A DNA stretch of 64,000 bases from Acidimicrobiaceae bacterium (GTDB lineage Bacteria; Actinomycetota; Acidimicrobiia; Acidimicrobiales; RAAP-2): positions 1-64,000 of the forward strand of contig PMLV01000101.1 of assembly GCA_003160635.1 (NCBI GenBank), read 5' to 3'. Positions 19,670 through 29,516 of this stretch are shown here, one piece after another. The position numbers and the translations under genes were made by a program. Every line of letters starts with the position of its first letter. The first letter of the stretch is position 1. Below the pieces are notes generated by a model, which worked only from the letters and a program-made list of their open reading frames with translations, searched no databases and was not told where the DNA came from.

Positions 19670-20615
19670 TGGACACTGAAACATCGGCCTTTGATCTCGC
19701 AGCTGTTCGAGCGGAGGGGGATCGTCTCCGCCGTTGGGGCCGTTGGGGAGTTCCCGACGGCAGGGGCTCGGTGAACCTAATCTCGGAGCGGGAGGTGCTC
19801 GAAGCTGCTCAGACCGTTCGAAGGGGCGCGTGATCTCGCTGGCCATGCCCTTCGGGCCAGACGGCCCCTGTGACGACCATGTGCGACACAATCCCAAGGT
19901 GACCATGGTGGCCGTAGGCAATCAGGATCTCCCAGGTGGATTTGGGTATGCCGACGACACCCTTTTCATGTCCCTTCAAGCGTCGACACAATGGGATGCC
20001 CTCTCGCACGCCTTCTACGACGGTGTGATGTGGAATGGCCATCGCGCAAAAGAGACGATCTCAGAGAGTGGAACCAGCAGAAACTCTATAAGCGAACTAA
20101 GGGAAGGGATCGTCGGTCGTGGTGTGCTGCTCGACATCGCCCGCCACCTCGGCCTCGAATGCCTCCACGACAACCAAGCAGTGTCGCCGGAGCTACTTGA
20201 CGAGGTCGCCAGTACGGAGCACGTCGAGATCCGGAGGGGCGATGTGATCCTCGTCAGGACTGGGAGGGTTGGACGGGCCATCCGGGAAGGGAGCTACCCG
20301 GCAGAGACCTTTGCCATGGCTTCACCTGGTCTGTCGGTTCGGTGCGCGGCGTGGCTCGTAGAGAACGAAGTCGCCGCCGTAGCTGCTGACAACGTAGCCG
20401 TCGAGGTCATGGGTCCCGAGGGAGCCGACACCTTCAGCCCTTTACACATGATTTGCCAGAGAGATGCGGGCATTCCTTTCGGAGAACTGTTCGATCTTGA
20501 GCGGCTCGCCGATGCCTGCTCAGAGGAGAATCGATGGGAGTTCCTCCTCGTGGCAGCACCCATCCCCATCCAGGGTGCCGTGGGCGCCCCGGTCAATCCG
20601 ATTGCCATTCTCTGA
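19670..20615 (+). pseudogene. Cyclase-family metal hydrolase, frameshifted
   Basis: Two overlapping frames make one protein of the cyclase / kynurenine-formamidase-like family. The first, from ATG 19670, reads RRWGRWGVPDGRGSVNLIS up to TGA 19831-19833. The second resumes at about 19825 with GRVISLAMPFGPDGP and runs to 20615. The family metal motif is represented by STQWDALSH, followed by a FSPLHMICQRDAGIP region. A single-base change in the GGGGCGCG stretch around 19825-19832 accounts for the break. It may be a true pseudogene, programmed shifting, or a sequence error. The intact product would be about 314 residues. Confidence 0.75.
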
Positions 20616-20911
20616 ATCGGAAACGTGTGATCCAGCTCATCTGTCGCTGTGTCAGCGCGGAGCCATCCTGTCGCTGTGGCCTCGGATGCTGGTTCGACAA
20701 ACCCAGAGTGTAAGTCCGACACGACTATTTGCCGTGAGGCTCCCAGATCCTTGTAACGCCCAGAGGCTCCCACCCATGAATCCCAACAGTCCTAGATGGC
20801 CCGACCGATGCTTTACGTCCCTGACTGGAGCGTCGTCGAACAATCCGTCCGACGAACTTCACGCGCGAGGCTTGCCCGTGCGCCCCTATCGGGCAGATCC
20901 GGAGTGGGTTC

Positions 20912-22384
20912 TTAGGCTTCGCGCTGCCCTGCGAGCTGTCCCTCGACCGCGATCACCACGGCCTTCTCCCGGGTGAATTCGAGGGTTGCATCGTGACCGT
21001 ACCCACTCTCCTTGAACCCTCCGAAAGGGATCTCGTGGCCGATCTGCATGTACGTGTTGACCCACACGTTTCCCGACTGGATCTGATTGATACAGCGGTG
21101 CATCCGAGCGGAGTCCTGCGTCCAGACCCCAGCCGCAAGGCCATAACGAGTGTCATTCGCAATCGCAATCGCCTCCTCCTCCGTGTCGAACGGCAGAACG
21201 ACACCGACCGGTCCGAAAATCTCCTCTTGGCAGATGCGCAGAGCGTTGTCATTGGCGAGGAACAGCGTCGGCTCTACCCAATAGCCGCCCGGTAGCTCTG
21301 GAACGACATCGCCGCCGTGACGGCCGCCGAACACGAGCTCCGCCTCTTGGGACCCCACTTCGAGGAACCCGATAACCCGGTCATATTGCTCTTGGGATAC
21401 GAGCGGTCCCATCTTCGTGGCAGAGTCGAACGGATCACCGACCAAGACTGTCTCCGCCTTCGCCTGAATCTTCTTGAGCATGTCTTCGAGTACCGGCCGT
21501 TGAATCAGGATCCGCGAACCCGCGACGCACGCTTGTCCGGCGTTGAAACCAAAGACTGATGGGATCGTCGCACCATGGGCTGCGGCATCGAGGTCCGCAT
21601 CGGCGAAAACGATGTTAGGCGACTTTCCTCCGAGTTCAAAGATGCTCGGAGTCAGCGTGTCGGCACCGGCACGCTGGATGAGCTTGGCCGTTGCAGACGA
21701 TCCCGTCATGGTCACCTTGGCGACATCGGGGTGCCGCACAAATGCATCGCCGACATCGCCAAATCCAGCGACGATGTTCAGCACCCCGGGAGGTAGCACA
21801 TCGGCCAGCAGCTCTCCGACGCGAAGGATTCCGGCACTTGCCTGCTCGGGTGGCTTCACGACGACGGTGTTTCCCCCAGCGAGGGCCGAGGCCGCCTTAC
21901 TCCCGAACATGCCGATCGGCATGTTGAATGGCACGATCGCTGCGACGACGCCATACGGCTCTCGTTGTGTGAAGGCTTGGACCCCTGGACCCAGCATGAC
22001 CGTCCTGCCGGTCGCGGCGGCCACCGTGTCGTGCGCCGCTCTGATCCAGCCCCCCGCTGTGCCTGCTCCGTTCGCATGCCGCGTTATGGCAAAGAGATTC
22101 CCGTTATCTAGGGTTTCGATCTCTCCCAACTCATCCCCATACTCCAGGAACACCTCCGCGACCTTCTGCAAGTACGAAGATCGCACGTTCGGATTGAGGC
22201 TCGCCCATGCCGAAAGAGCGCCTTTGGCCGCTGCGACGGCTGCGACCGCATCGGACTGGTCGCTTGCCGGGAATCGTGCCCAGACCTCGCCTGTCGACGG
22301 GTTGATCGAGTCGAAGTAACCTCCTCCTGAGGCAGGCTGCACTTTCCCCCCGATCAAGTTCTGGAACTCCCGCTGCTTCACCAT
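20912..22384 (-). CDS. NAD(P)-dependent aldehyde dehydrogenase
   Basis: A 490-residue ALDH-superfamily enzyme that oxidises an aldehyde to a carboxylate. It has the NAD-binding VVKPPEQAS region, the Glu motif ELGGKSPNIVF, the catalytic Cys segment NAGQACVAGSR, and the C-terminal EEIFGPVGVVLPF and PFGGFKESG blocks. I chose ATG 22384, with GGAGGA 8 nt upstream; the longer frame from 22465 has no such site. It is transcribed alone on the minus strand. It probably converts an aldehyde formed by the alcohol dehydrogenase or SDRs in the window. Confidence 0.93.
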   Translation of the reverse strand: MVKQREFQNLIGGKVQPASGGGYFDSINPSTGEVWARFPASDQSDAVAAVAAAKGALSAWASLNPNVRSSYLQKVAEVFLEYGDELGEIETLDNGNLFAITRHANGAGTAGGWIRAAHDTVAAATGRTVMLGPGVQAFTQREPYGVVAAIVPFNMPIGMFGSKAASALAGGNTVVVKPPEQASAGILRVGELLADVLPPGVLNIVAGFGDVGDAFVRHPDVAKVTMTGSSATAKLIQRAGADTLTPSIFELGGKSPNIVFADADLDAAAHGATIPSVFGFNAGQACVAGSRILIQRPVLEDMLKKIQAKAETVLVGDPFDSATKMGPLVSQEQYDRVIGFLEVGSQEAELVFGGRHGGDVVPELPGGYWVEPTLFLANDNALRICQEEIFGPVGVVLPFDTEEEAIAIANDTRYGLAAGVWTQDSARMHRCINQIQSGNVWVNTYMQIGHEIPFGGFKESGYGHDATLEFTREKAVVIAVEGQLAGQREA

Positions 22385-22465
22385 CCTTCTGTTCCTCCAC
22401 TCTTGGCAGACGGCCGCCCGCCCTTTGTCCGATCGGCACCGTCGATCTCGGTGAGGGCGCTTCAC

Positions 22466-22925
22466 TGAATTAATCTTCTCAGATCACAGTATCCATCGCG
22501 TCAACGGAGATGCGACCTTCCGAAAATCCTCAGTTCCTCGGATCGGTTGCTTGCGCTACGACCAGCGCTGAACGGAGAGCCGGTTCTGTTGCGCCTCGTT
22601 CGTCCTACTATTCCCTCATCCTGAAGGACATCTTCATAAACTCGTCCTTCTTCGAAAGCAGGTGATGGAACTGTGCCAGCGCCAATTCCTGCATAAGGGT
22701 CGCCGTGCTCTTTGCCCCTTGTCCAACTGAGGACCTGAAGGCGAAGCGTCAATACTCGTGGATCTCTCCTCCGGCGGCTATTCCGAGTGGCGACTACGTG
22801 ACAGCCTCGGTCGCAAACGCTTTCTCCATTCGACGAGTTCAGCGTGTTTCAACAAAGTTCCCAATCCGTGATGTCAGGGATATGGGGTGGATCCTCCGAA
22901 TTCCAATGGATAGGCATCAGACGTG
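22466..22925. other. Gene-free stretch
   Basis: No recognisable gene, repeat or RNA. Short open frames on both strands show no family resemblance. The lower GC here suggests promoter or decayed sequence. Confidence 0.5.
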
Positions 22926-23164
22926 ACAGCGGGCACATTAGAGGGACTTCCGCTATCTCAGGGTGCAGCTACGTCTGTATTCGCGGCGTGTTCACCTCTG
23001 CTGGAAGACTTGTCGGCGGTCGGTATTTCGTCGATTGCAATGAACCCGGAATAGCGGACAGGAACGCTATTGCGGTAGCCAGCTACGCAGTGGATCCCGA
23101 ACAGCCGGGTCGCCTGTGGGAGGTTCGTTCGATCTCTTGGCCGACGGGTGACGGTTTGGAATAG
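22926..23164 (+). pseudogene. SDR C-terminal remnant (retinol-dehydrogenase-like)
   Basis: One frame reads LEGLPLSQGAATSVFAACSP then LLEDL. After a frameshift near 23010 a second frame reads VGGRYFVDCNEPGIADRN and VASYAVDPEQPGRLWEVR to the stop at 23164. QGAATSV...GGRYF.DCNE...YA.DPE...LWE is the usual C-terminus of WWOX/retinol-dehydrogenase-type SDRs. The Rossmann part is gone. Confidence 0.6.
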
Positions 23165-23210
23165 ATCAAGGGGATTGCGTATGGAACAAGTTCCGGCTGT
23201 GCCCGGTCGA

Positions 23211-23858
23211 CTAACCCTTCGGCCCGACCTTCCGGGAAGACCCGCGTCGTGACCCATTGCCGATTGCCACTTCGGCCTCCGTGTCGGACTCGAGCATGGT
23301 ACGCAACGCGGTTACGACACAGTCGATTCCGAATTCCACATAATCCCGAGCCCGTAGTCCAGTGCGCCGCGGGGCGTCAGGCTTGTGGCCCAGGTGCGCA
23401 TCCACGCTGATGCGGCCGTGAATGTACGTCATGGCGAAGGACCATGCGAGCCCCGCTCGCTTTGGTGTGAACCCGATCTCCTCGAAAAAGTTGACACCCG
23501 ATTCGAGTCGTTCGGCCGTGACCCCGAGGTCGGGCTGGTTGATCAGATAGGCCCCGAGCCCTGGGTACTTGGTCGAAACCTCCCAGAGTCTCAGAAGGTG
23601 TTCCTTGAGAACAACCTCCCAGTCCTGTCCCGATTCCCGTTTGAGCGGACCCGATGAAGTAGAGATCCGCTCGGACATCAGGCTCATGAGTTCTTCTTTG
23701 TCGGCTACGTAGTAGTACGCCGCCATCGGGGTGACGCCAAGCCGCGCTGCTACGGCGCGCATCGTCAACGCCGAGAGGCCCTCGGTGCCGACGATGCCGA
23801 TAGCTTCATCAACGATTGCATCCCTACTGAGCGAGGTGGTCCGCTTGCGTTGAGCCAT
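23211..23858 (-). CDS. TetR-family transcriptional regulator (2)
   Basis: A 215-residue TetR regulator: the N-terminal helix-turn-helix reads SRDAIVDEAIGIVGTEGLSA, then RAVAARLGVTPMAAYYYVADK, with a TetR C-terminal ligand domain. I chose ATG 23858 (MAQRKR), because the frame further upstream is unlike the family; the ribosome site is weak. It is divergent from the SDR at 24486, with about 630 nt between them. It probably controls that SDR or neighbouring genes; no effector can be inferred. Confidence 0.82.
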   Translation of the reverse strand: MAQRKRTTSLSRDAIVDEAIGIVGTEGLSALTMRAVAARLGVTPMAAYYYVADKEELMSLMSERISTSSGPLKRESGQDWEVVLKEHLLRLWEVSTKYPGLGAYLINQPDLGVTAERLESGVNFFEEIGFTPKRAGLAWSFAMTYIHGRISVDAHLGHKPDAPRRTGLRARDYVEFGIDCVVTALRTMLESDTEAEVAIGNGSRRGSSRKVGPKG

Positions 23859-24485
23859 GACAGGTGATTCTACCGAGCCTGACCAACGCCCCGGGCGTGT
23901 TTGGTCGCGAACTTCGCACGCCGCCCATCCGCCGGAAGTGCTTACGCCGATCAGGAGAGACCCTTGGCCCCGGCCCTTTGTGACCACGGCGAGCGCTGGG
24001 TTGGCCCAGCTATGCCGCCGAATGGTCCGTCGCCGGGCCAAAAATCGGCCTTGGGGCAGCGGCGTGAGCTCCGCCGGAGGGCGACGCCGACCACTGTTCC
24101 GACTGCGCCGGACCGGTCATCCCCAAGAAGTGGGCCTCGCCACCTGGCTGACGAGCAAGCACGGGAGTGCGACCTCAGTCCTGTCCAGCGCACGGTCGAA
24201 GAGGCGATGGACAGCGCGTGTCGCCTCCACCTCGGCGACGTCAGTGCATGGGAGTCACCCTGTCGACGTTTCGCGCCCGCCACGAGCTGTCCTAAGGCTG
24301 AACACTTGCCGCCCCTATCGCTGCCCATGCTTCGTCTCCAGTGCCACCGACTCGCCCTACCTTTCCGTAGCGGGCCCATACCGGAGCCAGGCTCTTCTAG
24401 TCGACACAGTTATACTGAGCAAGGAGCTTCTGCCGGTGTCGACTCGACCGGCGCCACTGCTATCGGACGATCCGGGAGGCTTGAA
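23859..24485. other. Long divergent intergenic region
   Basis: Open frames run through this region on the plus strand, one of them in frame with the SDR that follows, but the translated sequence is Pro/Arg/Ser-rich without family motifs. I see no gene. It includes the upstream region of the SDR, with GGGAGG at 24474-24479. Confidence 0.5.
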
Positions 24486-25415
24486 ATGGGCGGACATCTG
24501 GAAGGCAAGGTGGAGGTCGTCACGGGGGCGGGTCGGGGCATCGGCCGCGCCATCGCCCTCGGCTTGGCCGCTGAGGGCGCCCGCGTTGTGGTGGCCGACT
24601 ACGGAGGAGCACTCGATGCTCGCCAGAAGGGGTCGTCGGGACCCGCCGACGAGGTCGTGGCCGAAATCAAGGCACTTGGTGGGGAGGCTATCTCCTCTGC
24701 CGAGGATGTCTCAAGCATGGAAGGAGGCCAGCGGATCGTGCAGGTTGCGGTCGACAACTTTGGCCGCCTGGACGGGATGGTGTGCTGCGCCGGGATCATG
24801 GTGCAGAAGTACTTGTGGGAAATGGACGAGAAGGATTGGGACGACGTGATCGCGGTCCATCTGAAGGGGCACTTCAGCTGCGCCCAGGCCGCCGCCCGCG
24901 TCATGATGCCGCAGGGGTCAGGCCGACTCGTATTCATCTCGAGCGGGTCCTACGCAGGTATCGCCAGCCAACCGAGCTACTCGGCAGCCAAGGCAGGGAT
25001 CCTCGGTTTCACCTGGAGCTGCGCGTCGGCGCTCTTTCCGCACGGGATCACCACTAATTGCGTCGTGCCGAGCGCCGCCACCCGCATGTCGGACAAGACT
25101 CTGAGCGACTACATACCCCTCAACGACCAGGCCGGCGAGACAGTCCGTAGCGATTTTGCAGGCGGGACCTACCGGGATCCCGCCAACATCGCCCCGATCG
25201 CCATCTATCTGCTGAGCGACAACGCCGCGGAGGTGAACGGCCAGGTGTTCCGTGCCGTCGGATTCCAGATCGACCGCCTCGGCGACCTGTTGTACGACCG
25301 TACTATGACGAGTGACGGTCCTTGGAAACTAGACTCGCTGTTCGAGCGGTTCCCCAGTGAGATGGGGCCCGATCTGAAGCGGGAACCACTCCCCTGGCCT
25401 CCCCCCAGTCATTGA
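24486..25415 (+). CDS. Short-chain dehydrogenase/reductase (2)
   Basis: A 309-residue SDR with cofactor motif TGAGRGIGRAIA, the NNAG-equivalent CCAGIM, Ser in FISSGSY, and catalytic Tyr and Lys in SYSAAKAG. The C-terminus (about 60 residues after the usual end) is longer than in classical SDRs. I chose ATG 24486 with GGGAGG 6 nt upstream; the open frame extends far upstream but without homology. It could act as a hydroxyacyl or alcohol dehydrogenase. A GC-rich stem-loop follows the stop. Confidence 0.9.
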   Translation: MGGHLEGKVEVVTGAGRGIGRAIALGLAAEGARVVVADYGGALDARQKGSSGPADEVVAEIKALGGEAISSAEDVSSMEGGQRIVQVAVDNFGRLDGMVCCAGIMVQKYLWEMDEKDWDDVIAVHLKGHFSCAQAAARVMMPQGSGRLVFISSGSYAGIASQPSYSAAKAGILGFTWSCASALFPHGITTNCVVPSAATRMSDKTLSDYIPLNDQAGETVRSDFAGGTYRDPANIAPIAIYLLSDNAAEVNGQVFRAVGFQIDRLGDLLYDRTMTSDGPWKLDSLFERFPSEMGPDLKREPLPWPPPSH

Positions 25416-25424
25416 TGCGGCGCT

Positions 25425-25442
25425 CGGGGGCCCAGACCCCCG
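25425..25442 (+). terminator. Stem-loop terminator candidate after SDR 2
   Basis: CGGGGG at 25425-25430 pairs with CCCCCG at 25437-25442 around a 6-nt loop, 10 nt after the SDR stop. No T-run. Confidence 0.55.
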
Positions 25443-25585
25443 GACGCTATACCTGGTGACGGCCGAGACCACCGCCGAGCAGATCAGCAGTGGGGAGTAG
25501 AGCGGGTTCATCGAAGTCCTCGACGTCGACGTCCCCGGGCAGGGTGGCCCTGCCTGTCACCTGGGCCCGCCACACCCGCCGGTGA

Positions 25586-26686
25586 TCAGGCGGTGTCCAC
25601 CACGACGTTCAACGCATGCTCGCCCTCGACATCCCCGGCGAGGACGTCGATCCCATAAGTGACCTTCTCGAGCGGCACCACGTGGGTCTGGAGCCGGTGC
25701 AGGGGACGGGTGGTGGAGGCGATCATGCTGATCGCCCGTCGATACTGGTCGGCCCCGACCCCGAGCACGCCCCGCAGCACAATCTCTTTGCGGACCATCT
25801 CGTCGACCGGGAAGCCGTCTGCCAATCGGCCCTTCAGACCGGCCACGACGATCGAGCCACCGGTGGTGGCGATGGCCACCGCGTCGGCCAGGGTCCCGGT
25901 GGTCTTCGGGGTGGTGTCGATTACGATGTCCACACCGGACGGCTGCAGGTCGAGAATCACCTCTTTGATGTCGACCTGGTCGACGTCAACCGCCAGGTGC
26001 ACCCCCAGTTCGTCTGCCAGCGCCAACTTGTGTGCATCCCTGCCCAGCCCGGTGACCGCCCCGAATTCCGCACCGGCCTCGAGGGCGGCGAGCGCACAGG
26101 CGATCCCCCGCTGCCCACAGCCGAGGACCACCACCCTCGATCCGATCGTCGTCCCCGGGACGTCGACTCCCCACTTGACCCCGGCGCCCATGGCGTTGAA
26201 CAGCGCGGCCAGCGTTCCGGACACTTCGGGAGGAACTGGGTACAGGACCGTCTGGGCGGTCGCCACCAGATGGGTGGCGAAGCCGCCCCACAGGCCCGGA
26301 GCCACGCGTAGGGGGATCGCACTCAAGGTGTTGTGCTGGCCGGCCCCACCGCTGCAGAGCTCGCCCCGCCCGGAAAGGCAGTTGGGGCAGGACCCGCATC
26401 GGAGGAAGGGATCGACGGCGACCCTGTCCCCGGGCTTCAGGTTGTGGCGACGGGCCAGCACCTCACCGATCTCCTCGATCAAGCCCACCGGTTCGTGGCC
26501 GCGAATGAGCGGGAAGTCGGAGGGCGGCGTGTGACCCGAGGCCCGGAAGATCGATATGTCGCTTCCGCACACCCCACAGGCCTCGAGTCGGATGAGCGCC
26601 TGGTCGTCCCGGATGGTCGGTCGCTCGAACTCGCGGAGCTCCATGACGCCGGGGGCGGTCTGCACCATGGCTCGCACGTCGCTCAC
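25586..26686 (-). CDS. Zinc-dependent alcohol dehydrogenase (MDR family)
   Basis: A 366-residue medium-chain dehydrogenase. The catalytic Zn site is shown by GVCGSD and GHEPVG, and the structural Zn lobe by the four Cys of CGSCPNCLSGRGELC. The Rossmann part follows with VVVLGCGQRGIA. It probably oxidises an alcohol with NAD. I chose GTG 26686 (VSDVRAM), which has GGAGATG 8 nt upstream, over longer in-frame starts that add about 67 non-homologous residues. It is monocistronic, with a palindromic 14-mer about 235 nt upstream. Confidence 0.88.
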   Translation of the reverse strand: MSDVRAMVQTAPGVMELREFERPTIRDDQALIRLEACGVCGSDISIFRASGHTPPSDFPLIRGHEPVGLIEEIGEVLARRHNLKPGDRVAVDPFLRCGSCPNCLSGRGELCSGGAGQHNTLSAIPLRVAPGLWGGFATHLVATAQTVLYPVPPEVSGTLAALFNAMGAGVKWGVDVPGTTIGSRVVVLGCGQRGIACALAALEAGAEFGAVTGLGRDAHKLALADELGVHLAVDVDQVDIKEVILDLQPSGVDIVIDTTPKTTGTLADAVAIATTGGSIVVAGLKGRLADGFPVDEMVRKEIVLRGVLGVGADQYRRAISMIASTTRPLHRLQTHVVPLEKVTYGIDVLAGDVEGEHALNVVVDTA

Positions 26687-27020
26687 GGGGTCATCTCCAG
26701 ATGGTTGTCGAACGAACGGATCGGCGGGTTCAAGGGGCGCCGGTTCTTGATGGCAGGCCGCATTGACCGGATTCCGATCCTCTCCCCCGTCTACTGTCGG
26801 TTGTATAGGTGATGGAGCCATGTCGGTCAAATCCGAAGAGTCACCAAACGGGTTGAAACTGCCCCGAGGCCTACATCGCCCAGCCACTCAACCCCGGAGC
26901 CTGCGGAGGTATCGTAGGAATAACCATATGGTTGGCTACTCGAGGAGGCCACTCATAGCTTCGCCGCCCCCAGATACCCGGCCAATACCCCGATCTCCAA
27001 CATGTCTGTCCTCGACCTCG
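26687..27020. other. Intergenic region upstream of the alcohol dehydrogenase
   Basis: No gene is recognisable. The only structure seen is the palindrome at 26921-26934, listed separately. Confidence 0.5.
26921..26934. promoter_or_regulatory. Operator-like palindrome TAACCATATGGTTG
   Basis: AACCATATGGTT (26922-26933) is a perfect 12-nt palindrome. The 14-mer matches 42507-42520 at 13 of 14 positions and resembles 16790-16803, suggesting one dimeric regulator, possibly TetR-type. Confidence 0.45.
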
Positions 27021-28235
27021 TCATTCGGCCGAGAAGATCGCTCCGTCCTCTTCGAGGATGTCCATCTCCGCGTCGGGAAGCCCCAACCACCGACTCAGGA
27101 TGTCCCTGGTGTGCTCGCCGAGCCGGGCCGGCGGGACAGGGGCGGCTCCCGGTGTGCTGCTCCACCGTTGGGGTGAAGAGGCGTAACGAACCGGCCCCAA
27201 GTCCGCTTGGTGCACCCGCTCGGCGAATCCACGGGTGCGGAGTTGCAGATCCCTGTAGATAGCTTCGGCGTCCTGCACCGCTACCGCAGCTAACCCGGCC
27301 CGCTGAAGATGGTGCATCGCTCCGTAGGAGCTGTAGGTCGCCGTCCAGGACCGGAGCACCTCCGAGAGTTGTGGTTCGAGAAGCTGGGACTGCTCCAGGT
27401 TCTCCGCTTCCAGGTCTCCCCGCTCGAAGAAGGCACAAAGCCCGTTCCAGTCGGAGCCGTCCTCAATGTCTACGGCCAACCATTGGTCGATCCCACTACA
27501 GGGGAAAATGCCGGACAGCCACGAGCCAGGGACGTGGTTGGCACGCCACGGTTGCACATCCACGTCGTTCAGTGGGGCGGCGTAGAGCTCAGTGAGAATC
27601 GGGGCCATGGCGTCGATCTGAGCCAAGTCGATGTAACGGGGAATCCCGCTCCGACGAGTCTCCCCCAGTGCCGCCACCACGGCGAGAGCGCCGGTGGCCG
27701 CTGAAATGTAGTCGGTCAGAGTGCCGTGGGTGTACCCCCAGGAGGATGCCAACCCGATGTAGGAAGCGATGGTCGAGGCGTATGCGAGATAGTTAGCCCG
27801 AGGACCGCTTCGCCCGTAACCCGAAAGCGACAGCATCACAAGATCCGGTTTGTCATCGAGAAGCTTCTCGTAGCTGCATCCCCAACGGTCGAGGACCGAG
27901 CCTCCGAAGTTCTCGATGATGACGTCAGTTACGGAGACCAGCCGGTGGAACACCGACCGTCCCGCTGGCTGGGTCATGTCTAAAGACAGGTTGCGCAGCC
28001 CACGCGTGAGAGCGGCATACATGACGGTGTTCGGCGCCCCCGAGGGTTCAGTGACCGCATCACCGATGGCATATATGGGCGTACGAAGCACTTCGGGTCG
28101 TGACCGGGCCTCGATCTTCACCACGTCAGCACCGAGGCTGGCGAGCATGCAAGCCCCTGAATTCCCGGCGACGAACGCGCCAAAGCTGAGGACCCGCACT
28201 CCTGCCAGCAGACCCGCTCGCTCAGACAAGGCCAT
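27021..28235 (-). CDS. CaiB/BaiF family CoA-transferase (1)
   Basis: A 404-residue class III CoA-transferase that would move CoA from a donor thioester to an organic acid. Family marks are VLSFGAFVAG near the N-terminus, SLGADVVKIEA, SLSGYGRSGP and a YIDLAQ segment where the active-site Asp is expected. Its start at 28235 overlaps the stop of the upstream CoA-transferase by 14 nt, so the two are translationally linked and may form a heteromer. The pair follows an acyl-CoA dehydrogenase on the same strand. Confidence 0.88.
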   Translation of the reverse strand: MALSERAGLLAGVRVLSFGAFVAGNSGACMLASLGADVVKIEARSRPEVLRTPIYAIGDAVTEPSGAPNTVMYAALTRGLRNLSLDMTQPAGRSVFHRLVSVTDVIIENFGGSVLDRWGCSYEKLLDDKPDLVMLSLSGYGRSGPRANYLAYASTIASYIGLASSWGYTHGTLTDYISAATGALAVVAALGETRRSGIPRYIDLAQIDAMAPILTELYAAPLNDVDVQPWRANHVPGSWLSGIFPCSGIDQWLAVDIEDGSDWNGLCAFFERGDLEAENLEQSQLLEPQLSEVLRSWTATYSSYGAMHHLQRAGLAAVAVQDAEAIYRDLQLRTRGFAERVHQADLGPVRYASSPQRWSSTPGAAPVPPARLGEHTRDILSRWLGLPDAEMDILEEDGAIFSAE

Positions 28236-29451
28236 CTGCTTCCCAGTTCCTTAATTGAGCCTCCGAGAATCCGAGTTCGTCGATGAACACCTCGGCGTTG
28301 TGCTCACCGAGGCTCGGAGCAGGACGCCGCAGGTGGATGAGCTCAGGTATTGCATTGCACCACCGCCACGGGATCGTGACGGTAGGTCTTCCGTCCACAT
28401 CCGATGAGGCGAAGACCCCGCGCGCCACCGGTTGGGGATCTTCTATGAAGTCTCGCGGGGAGTTGACCGGGGCACACGGAAGGCCGGCCGCTTGGCCCCT
28501 GGCGAAGAGGTCCAACCTGCTGCGGTTGGCGACCAGTTCACCAATCACTAGCTCTAAGCCGTCGAATATCAGCCGTCGCACCACTGGATCGTTGAGCGAG
28601 GGCTCGGACAGGTCTTCGGGATGATCGAGCATCGTAAGGAAGTTCTGCCAGTGATGCTTCTGATGGGCCGAAATTGCTATGGGGCCATCCACGCATTGCC
28701 AGGTACCCGTAGGGGGAACACCGACCCCAGCGAACCTTCCGCCCCACTCACCCGGCCGGCTGACGTCATAACGCTCCAGCACGAAGTCCTTGCCCGCTTG
28801 GACCTCATGAACTGACAGGTCGAGTAGCTGCCCCCCAGCATGCTCGCGCCCGAACAGCGCCGAGACGATTCCGAATGCGGCGTGCAGCCCGGCTTCGTCC
28901 CACGCCAACTGACCGGGAGCGGCGAGTGGGGGGCCGTCTTTTGCCCCTACCCAGTGCATGCCACCGCCAACGGCGAACGACAGAAAAGGAGTGATCCTCA
29001 TGTCCGCCATCGGCCCGTCCAACCCGAACGGGGTTATCGACGCGATGATGCAGTCGTCGGGGACCCAATCCACGCTGCGGGCAACGCGATCGAAGCCCGT
29101 CACGGGACTCCTCGGTGTTGGTGACATCACGACCACATCCCGGTCCTTGGCGAGAGCCTTCAGCAAAGGTCGTGCCTCGGCCCGACCGACGTCGAGGCTG
29201 ATCCCCCGCTTGTTGGCGTGGTACGACGCGAACAGGGCGCTCTCACTGTAAGCCTCATCTCCTCCGATAAACGGGGGACGATTCCGCATCGGGTCGCCCG
29301 CCGGCGGTTCGACCTTTATGACGTCGCATCCGAGGTCCGCCAGGAGTTTCGTGCAGTAGGCCCCAATGGGGCCGGCGAGATCGACGACCCGGTACCCGGC
29401 GAGGGGTCCGCCGGTCGGGGAGACTCCCTCCTCAGCTCTATCCTCACCCAT
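28222..29451 (-). CDS. CaiB/BaiF family CoA-transferase (2)
   Basis: A 409-residue class III CoA-transferase with VVDLAGPIGAYCTKLLADLG, VIKVEPPAGDP and SITPFGLDGP. The active-site Asp is expected in LLDLSVHE. ATG 29451 gives a natural start; a TTG at 29460 is possible, and neither has a strong ribosome site. It lies 65 nt after the acyl-CoA dehydrogenase stop and overlaps CoA-transferase 1. The order acyl-CoA dehydrogenase - CaiB - CaiB suggests activation and first oxidation of one carboxylic acid. Confidence 0.87.
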   Translation of the reverse strand: MGEDRAEEGVSPTGGPLAGYRVVDLAGPIGAYCTKLLADLGCDVIKVEPPAGDPMRNRPPFIGGDEAYSESALFASYHANKRGISLDVGRAEARPLLKALAKDRDVVVMSPTPRSPVTGFDRVARSVDWVPDDCIIASITPFGLDGPMADMRITPFLSFAVGGGMHWVGAKDGPPLAAPGQLAWDEAGLHAAFGIVSALFGREHAGGQLLDLSVHEVQAGKDFVLERYDVSRPGEWGGRFAGVGVPPTGTWQCVDGPIAISAHQKHHWQNFLTMLDHPEDLSEPSLNDPVVRRLIFDGLELVIGELVANRSRLDLFARGQAAGLPCAPVNSPRDFIEDPQPVARGVFASSDVDGRPTVTIPWRWCNAIPELIHLRRPAPSLGEHNAEVFIDELGFSEAQLRNWEADGLV

Positions 29452-29516
29452 GTCGGCCAAGGGGAACTGGCAAGGCTGTACCGGGGATCGTCCGGTTATC
29501 GAGACCGGCCACCGCG

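Noticed and set aside
23901-24485. N-terminal extension of SDR 2
   Set aside because: The frame is open but the sequence is Pro/Arg-rich without homology, and a good ribosome site stands before ATG 24486.
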